Assembly: GCF_014898815.1 (NCBI RefSeq)
Contig: NW_026515516.1
Coordinates: 1,116,001-1,180,000 of the forward strand
From: Panonychus citri
Taxonomy: Eukaryota > Arthropoda > Arachnida > Trombidiformes > Tetranychidae
Reading direction: 5' to 3'
Length of the DNA stretch: 64,000 nt
The notes under the pieces were generated by a model. That model did not search any database. It saw nothing but the letters and a program-made list of their open reading frames with translations, and was not told the origin of the DNA. The translations under genes and the position numbers were made by a program. Positions 56,923 to 64,000 of the stretch are shown piece after piece. Positions within the stretch are counted from its first letter, which is position 1; each line of letters begins with the position of its first letter.

Positions 56923-59900
56923 GTTATTTCAGCCATTCGACCATAGAAAATTTCATCTTCATTATCATCCACCGATGATGGTGATACTTGATACCACAAG
57001 TTATCTGACAAATTTCCAAAGTCCAGTCTAAAGTTTCTTCTTCAATCTTACTCTTTCCATCTCTTCGTGTACTTTATCATCATTATTATCTGAATGATTT
57101 TTATATTTATTTTCACTCTTTTTCTCTTTATATTTTATCATTCAGAACTTTTCTCATCTTGTTATTAATCATTCTGAAATTTATTAATTGTTTTTTTCTC
57201 CTTTCGTTATTGTGTCTTGTCCGTAACTTAACTTCAGATGGAAACAAATTGGAATCGACAAACTTGTTAATCATATTCATTATAAAAAGAGTCACTAACA
57301 GGGAAAATATTACTCACACTTGTCAGTAAGACAGAAAACAAAAGCCACTAATGTTCAAGTTTTTCATCAGTATTCAGTTCCAATCATGATGATAAGAAAT
57401 GTGATACTCAACGAATTGTTATTAATTTTTTTCTAATATAAACATATACATGTACCTAAGACTTGGAAAGTAAAAAAAGTAGAATAATATTCCATCGTCA
57501 AGTTGAAACTAAATTGGAATCAGACTGAACAATTTCATTACATTTAATTGCAACGAAACTAATGCTCATCAATAGGCTCAAGGAAAAAAAGTTCTCAAAG
57601 TTTATCTTCGTTACTAATCAACATGAACAATTAGTGAGAATAGAAATTTTCTTCGAGTATGAAAAGAAAGAATTGGAATGTACAGTAATCGAAGTTTACT
57701 TCGAGAAATGACTTATATATCTGGTTCGTAAGGAGAAAAAAAGTAAACAAACACTACTTTGAGTACTTCGAAAAAGAAATAAAAAAGTTCTAATGCAAAA
57801 ATGTTCCAAGTTCAATTCATTGTAAACTATTTTCCATGGCAGTGGATGTTATTATTAAGGAATCAAGTGTTAGTAACCTTTTTCAAGAATGAAAATATGA
57901 AAAGTTTTTTAGCGTTTCGAAAGTGTATATTCACATATAAATATGAGAAAACTTTAAGGTGGAAGAAAAAAAAAGTTCTGAAATATTCAGTGTGATAAAA
58001 GAAGAAAATAAAAAAAGTATCGAAATAAATCAGGTCGAGAACATTATTTTCAACTCTAATAGACTTCAGATAAATGATATTACGATTGTTTCGATATTTT
58101 GTATATTGAGTATGAGAAAATTTTCTGATTTCTGTTCATTTTTGTCATGAAAATTTACACTCTATCAGGTTTGAGAGTCTTTGTTTTATCCAACTCTTTT
58201 CCTTAAAGAAAAGTTCTGTTCAAAAATGAATACATATGAATGAATGAATTCTGTTGAATGAGTAAAACAACATAAGAAACAAAATGAATAACAATATATT
58301 ACTTTTCTGTTTCCATGAAAACTTATGGTTCAATTTGTTGAGCTTCAGATTTTTTTTTACTTCTTCTCCATGAATCAAAAAATCTGAAACTCTCAGCAAC
58401 AATATTGAGCCTAATTTATATCAACAACAATGTTCCAGATAAAAGTAAACAATTTGATTAAATAATTGCTGGTTGTGGAGGAACAATTAATCCTCAGGTA
58501 TTTAGGACTATTTTTTTTCTCTCAATCAACTCAGAACTTTACCTGAGCTTGGTGAATACTATTGAGCAGCTTAAGGATTCAGAAGAGTTTCTCATTCTCA
58601 TTTTATTCTAATAATAATAGCTTTTCTCCTTCATAATCATACTTCATGATTGTTCATCCATTTAACTGTTACCATCATCATCATCATCACTGCCCTTGGG
58701 GTGAATAGATCAACAGTTACCCGGTAAAAATATCTCATGGAATGTGAATGAATATATATTGAATATATGTTGATTCTGATCACAGAATTGAGGAAATATA
58801 ATATTTCATCATTATCGTTGCATCAACAATTAATACTCTTAAAGTCATTAAGAGTTAATCATTATTAGAATGAAAGTTCAATGAAATATTTACTTTTACC
58901 CTGAAATCAAATCAAAAGAATCATCAAAGATTTCGTAAGTTCAATGGATTACAATCATATGATTATCTTTCAGAATCATCATGATCTTCAATCTAATCCA
59001 TTAATTTTCCTTAAAAACAATTTGCTTTATTTTCATTCACCATGAAAAATACCATGGCAATTGTTTTTTCATCTTTTCACTTACGAAAACTTAATTATCT
59101 TCTTGATTTGATTCAATTTAATAGATCAAGTCAACATTTCAAGTACAAGTAGCAACAATTAAATTGTTGTTGTTCTGTTTGGGTTAGTAAATTATCAAGG
59201 CACACAAACAATTAAGGATTAAATTGTTATTAAACAATGTTGCTTTTCATATGAGGATTATAATGATATAGTTATAAGAAGATGATAAATTAACTTGAAT
59301 CAAAATTAATAAATATTATACTCAGACTAATGCTGATGAGGGTAAGATAAAAATTCATGGGATCATCAACATGATCATCATTATCATTATGATACAATTG
59401 TTGGTGAAAAAATTTGCATAAAGCACAATAATATTGCTTATAAACCAACAAGATGACAGAGCCATCAAGCTTTTTCATTGTTATCATCATTAGCATCACC
59501 ATGATATGAGTTATATTATTATTATTATCAATTTCTGGCTCTGGTTGACTACAGATTGATTCTGATCATCAGCTGAAACTATTCATGACTAATAATTGTC
59601 AACTTAATGATATAATGATTTCAACACTAATATTTGATTGATTATTCTTTGGCTGTGTGAGCAACAAACTGAATACAAACATCATCAAGTTATGGTGATT
59701 GAGAATAATTAAATCAATCATGATGGTAATTAAATCAGATTTACATAGCCTTTGATTTATAAGAATTCATTCACAACTCTATCATTATTATTATTGTCAT
59801 GATATCGAAAAAGATAACAGAGAATAAATGAAAAGATAGAAAATATCGGAAGAAAAAGGGAAAAGACAAATCGATTCTAATAGTTGTTCTTGGTGAATAA

Positions 59901-59946
59901 GAAGATAAAACAAAACAAAACAAAAAAGATCTAAAAGATTTAAGGT

Positions 59947-59948
<2 letters not shown>

Positions 59949-59993
<45 letters not shown>
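59949..59993. repeat. Long (AG)n microsatellite
   Basis: About 22 uninterrupted AG units. Confidence 0.95.
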
Positions 59994-59996
<3 letters not shown>

Positions 59997-62203
59997 GGGA
60001 TAAAAGGTCATCATCATCAAGAATATGGATGAAAGAGGAAGATAAAGTGAAAGATGATATAAGATAAATGAAGAAAATGGTAAAAGTGAAACGAGCGATA
60101 GATGAGGTTGTCGTTATATGTTATCATCATTATCGTTGTTAGATAAGTGACTGAACATGATGATGAACAAGTTAAGAAAAGAGTGAGAGAGATAACATGA
60201 TACAAGATGAATAAAGAATGCAAATGATGAAATACTTTTTACTATCCAATGGAATGACTATAAATAAATGTTACAAGTTGGAAGAAAGAAAAATAATCTC
60301 TCTTCATTCTTACTTTTGGGTGACACTATTAATCTAAAAGCTTTAAAGGGCTACTCGGGGAGTGAATTCTGTTGTTATTTGGACACAATATCATGGAAGA
60401 AGAGAAGAAGAGGAAAAGGAAGAGTTGATGCTTAGAATTCTGTGTATAAGTGTGAGAGATAAATTGTATCTATTTCAATTGGAGATTCAGCTTTGAAGAC
60501 TATCAGTGATTCAGCGATAAAAATCAGAATCATTATTATTATCATCATAAGAAAAGGAAGAAGGAAAAGAAAAGAGAAAACAAAACAAAAGCATAAGTTG
60601 GTTTTTTCCTCTTTTTGTTTTCAACCAAAGTTAAGTTCAATCAAATAGAGATAATCAGAGAGTGGATATAATCCTTAGTGATAGAAGGGCGAAAAAACTT
60701 TGATGGACTGAGGGATAGTTCCAGTGTGGAAAAGCTGATAGATGTGTTTTCTTCAATCGAGTTTACAATGAAAAATTGTCTCTAAGACACTTTGGTATTA
60801 GAGATGAAGCGAGAAAATCACAAAGCCTCATTGCTTCATTTAGAAATATTCTCAGGATATTTGATTCAAATGATACATGATACTTTCTATTTATCTTACT
60901 TGGACTTACATGGAAAAATACATTTGCTTGAAAACCAAAAGAATCAAATCTCAAAAGTAATAGAAAAACTTTTCACTGTTCAATCTTATAGATTGAGCCT
61001 TTGGTTCATCATGATAATCACATGGACAATAACAAATACAACATGATGATAGATGGTAAAAGGTCAAATTTGAGAGAGAGAGAGAGAGTGAGTGAAAAGT
61101 TCTGAGATTTATATTCATGAAAAACAAGGTAATCGTTCAGCAAGAATGATACAATCGATGAAAACTGATATATTAAAAAAGAGAATCAATTTTCTGCCTT
61201 GTTTTACATTCAAAAATCTTATTCATCCAAAATATTATAATAGTTATAAAAGAAAAAGTGTTCTCATTCATATAGTCGTGAAAATGAGTTTCGTATAGTT
61301 TTTGATACGCACAGGTAAAATTTGAATTAAGAAAATGATTTCATCTAGTTCTGTCGGTGGAAAATATTGAGTTATATGAGAAAATATATATTCATGAGCG
61401 TATTGATAACTGTTCAATCTTTAAGTGTCTCTTGAGGTTTTTACGTTTTTCATAACAAAGTTTCAAGTTAATATTTATGGTTAGAATTCAATTGAAGATA
61501 TGATAATATCATCTTCAACTTTATCATCACAATCATGATGGAAACTTAAATATTTGCTCAGATACTTTTTTCTTACCCTGTTTTCATCCCAATGGTAAAT
61601 GAATAACCATTTGTCTTGTTCATTTTTCATTCATATAAACTGATTGATTGTAAAAGTTGAACAATTTCAGTTTTAATGAAAAATACTGATGGATAATTAA
61701 TTAAACCATCAACAGAGAAACATCAACATAATAATCAAATTTGACCCTTGGCTCATTTTCAGGTGATATTAGGACAAGTTCAGTAAATGACAAAAAGTTT
61801 CAACTTTTCAATTGAAATTGATTATAAAAAGATAATGTTATCACGTAAACGTAATCACTTTTTTTTTATAATCAAATTGTGTTAAATTATCATGATTAAC
61901 TTAAGTAAAAAGTCATCAGGTTAATGTTTGGAAAAAAAGTTCAAGAATTGTTCTGAATCTATTCAGTTTCATGATGGTTCTTGAAATTAGATATCGTTTA
62001 TATATGAATGCTCATGAGGGTTGGATGTAATTCTTGAATTTTTTTTCATTAAATGTGAACACTTTCACCAATTAGATTGAAATGATTTACTATTGAAATG
62101 AGTTTTCAAAAATTCTTAATGAATTTTGTTCAGTTTAGTTTATTTTAAGGGATATTTTTTTACTTTCAGTTGCGAAAAGTGATCATTTGTTTTTGATACT
62201 CAC

Positions 62204-62542
62204 CGATTATCGTTAAATTGTTTAGTGTGTTAATAGTTCGAGCCCATTTAAAGTCAACTCGGCATAAATACAGTCCAGTATCATCTTGTTTAACTGGATC
62301 AATGGACAGTAAACCAGGACGGACGGAGAGGTTAAATTTTGCTCTATTTTTAAACTCATCTGAGGTAAAATGTGAAGCTTTTTCCACTGGTGAATTTCTG
62401 GCATCCACACTGTATATTGGTGGACTTTTACGATCATTTTTATACCAAAGTATTAAAGTTATCGAATCTTCAGCTGAAGGAATTGTAAGGTCACATGGAA
62501 GGTCAACTCTTGACCCAGACGATGTTGAGAATTGATTAAGCA
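62204..62542 (-). CDS. Sidestep-like receptor, N-terminal Ig V domain exon
   Basis: Phase 1-1 exon of 112 codons; acceptor TCCTTTTACAG|TG, donor ATCG|GTGAGT. It encodes a complete V-set Ig domain: SGSRVDLPCDLTIPSAEDSI (first Cys), LILWYKNDRKSPPIYSVDAR (core Trp), RAKFNLSVRPGLLSIDPVKQ and DDTGLYLCRVDFKWARTIN (DxGxYxC with the second Cys), then NNLTIIG. The phrases LILWYK...PIYSVDARN and YLCRVDFKWA are hallmark residues of the first Ig domain of the Sidestep family. In Drosophila these transmembrane receptors bind Beaten-path proteins during axon guidance and synapse choice. The next Ig exons expected of the family are not found downstream before the FN3 exons. Confidence 0.88.
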
Positions 62543-63348
62543 CTGTAAAAGGAAAATAAAGAAAGAAACATGAAAAGAATAAATAAATTACACTAATTCA
62601 ATGGAGTTCTAATGATTATAACCTCCAATTTCCGGAGAGAGAAAGAAAAAAAAATTATTCATAACATTTACCAACTACTAATTTGATTGAATCTAAAACT
62701 TTATCCACAAGGAATCAAATTATTCCCTGGAACTGGAATTACTAATACAATAAGAAGGAACAATTAAAACAGAAATCAGCTGATGAAATTGAACACGAAA
62801 GAAACAATAACAATTTCTTGAGTGATTTTCTGATTTTCATTTTTCTGTTATCATTAATCTTATCCATGTACTATTATTATTTTTATCGGTTAAATTTCCA
62901 TCATGATAATGGGTGATACATATTCATCACCGTTATATAACTGTAATCGTGTTACCATGAGCATGGAAACTTTGATTGTTAACTTTTCTCATTGTAAAGA
63001 CCATGGAAATGTGTTAGAGATGATTAATAATCTTTAGATTGATAATCATAGTTACAGAACTTTTCTTAAGCTTAAGTTAATGTTATCATGTGTCTCTCGT
63101 TCGTTTTGCTAGGCAATTGAATTCATTGATTCGTTGATTTGATTCAAGAATTGAGTAAAATGCTGACGATAAAAAGGAAATTTCATCCAAAGAAAATTAA
63201 GAGATAGATAAAAGACTCTAATCTCCATGCAAAAAGCTGAATCAGAAAGTTCTGACAGATTGAATAAAAGAATGAGATACTCTTTGGTCATCATGATGGG
63301 AAAAAAAGGTCAACGTTAGTTAAAAGTTTTCTATCCTTAATCTCTTAC

Positions 63349-63399
63349 CTGTAACATCATCAAATTGATTGATGGTCTTAATTTGGATTCCAGGTGAAC
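63349..63399 (-). CDS. Sidestep-like receptor, 51-nt exon before the Ig domain
   Basis: A tiny phase 1-1 exon: acceptor ATATATAACAG|GT, donor ACAG|GTAAGA. It encodes SPGIQIKTINQFDDVT, which joins in frame to V-LNQFSTSSGSRVDLPC of the Ig exon. It supplies the N-terminal strand leading into the V domain. The signal-peptide exon must lie beyond the right edge of the window. Confidence 0.7.
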
Positions 63400-64000
63400 C
63401 TGTTATATATTTACAATAAGAATAGGAGACAATATATTAGTCGATGATAATTTATTTCTATTAGTTAACGTTTGACTGTGTCAACGAAAAGAAAACAAAA
63501 AGTTGGAGACGAAATTTTTTCCTTTTTTTGTCTATTCTAAAACTTATCATGTTAAAGATAATCCTTATTATCATGGTGACTCCTTATTCCTAGTTAATTC
63601 TCATGACTGAGTAGTTCTGTTCAAAAAAATTGTCTACCCAGTGTTTACATATGACATTTTTTTCTGTTTGTTTTTTGAATTAAAATCAGAAAGTGAGATG
63701 AGTGAGTAGTTTGTGGAAGTAAAGAAAAATATTGAGATGAAATTGATAAATGAAATGCAACTTGTTATATATTGAGAAATCATGTCAATCTCTCATCGGA
63801 ACTTGAAACTTCTGAAATCTGATCAAAGTCGTAGCAAAGAAAGAAAGAAAAGAAAGAGAGATTTCTATGTCATCCGTTATTATCGAAATAACATTTTCTT
63901 TTCCATCAATATGATTCCAACTTTTTTTTGTTATTCTTTTCCTCTTTTTCCCTCTTTAGTTTTGAGAAGGAGAAAAATATCTTTCAACCAAAATAGTGTT
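63400..64000. other. Intron or upstream sequence of the Sidestep-like gene
   Basis: AT-rich, no exon recognised. The gene's signal-peptide exon is expected further right. Confidence 0.55.

Larger units (their letters stand above)
56417..62203. other. Non-coding remainder of the receptor's long intron
   Basis: The phosphatase exon's 3' flank is first Pro/His-coding-like C-rich sequence, then T-rich sequence. AT-rich intron with ATCATGAT palindromes and long dinucleotide runs follows. The ORFs at 57801-58150, 59290-59502, 60763-61046 and 61092-61298 show no recognisable domain. I specifically looked for Ig domains on the minus strand and saw none. Confidence 0.55.

Noticed and set aside
56778..57011. 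Minus-strand ORF with a long Arg-Glu repeat
   Set aside because: It is the (TC)n microsatellite read on the other strand.

Overview
The window reads as nuclear DNA of a small-genome arthropod, most plausibly a chelicerate such as a mite. It is strongly AT-rich and full of short microsatellites (GA/CT, GAT/CAT, ATT). Genes are split by short GT-AG introns, and one gene belongs to the protostome Sidestep (Beat-partner) immunoglobulin superfamily. I cannot name the species.

Layout, left to right. At 2.4-2.6 kb on the minus strand is a likely signal-peptide exon of a gene that runs off the left edge. From 4.3 to 10.6 kb (+) lies a complete five-exon gene for the mitochondrial phosphatidylserine decarboxylase proenzyme (PISD), with its LGST self-cleavage motif. 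A full-length, apparently intact APE-type non-LTR retrotransposon occupies 13335-19090 and is flanked by an 11-bp target-site duplication. It has three ORFs: two zinc-knuckle proteins and an endonuclease/reverse transcriptase. Its first ORF only starts properly if a 151-nt intron is removed. Next comes an eight-exon sorting nexin of the SNX5/6/32 type (19.8-22.7 kb, +), which contains a GC-AG intron.

From 28.9 kb to beyond 63.4 kb the minus strand carries exons of a Sidestep-like receptor. They encode an Ig V domain, four separate fibronectin-III-like exons (all phase 1-1), a transmembrane plus cytoplasmic exon, and an Asn-rich cytoplasmic exon. The usual second to fifth Ig domains are not visible. 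Instead an 18.6-kb gap holds a 9-kb DNA transposon (44763-53790) and, on the plus strand, an isolated last exon of a corkscrew/SHP2 tyrosine phosphatase.

The DNA transposon has a perfect 17-bp terminal inverted repeat (including TA at each edge), clustered TTGAATCAA-type motifs inside both ends, and a CACTA/EnSpm-like transposase on the plus strand. It also has two tandem paralogous spliced genes of unknown function on the minus strand and a small Gln-rich ORF. This multi-gene transposon and the intron-bearing retrotransposon are the least conventional systems in the window.

The host genes have no evident functional link: PISD makes phosphatidylethanolamine in mitochondria, SNX6 sorts cargo on endosomes, and the Sidestep-like protein is a cell-surface recognition receptor. 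The rest is AT-rich intergenic and intronic sequence with many ATCATGAT-type palindromes.
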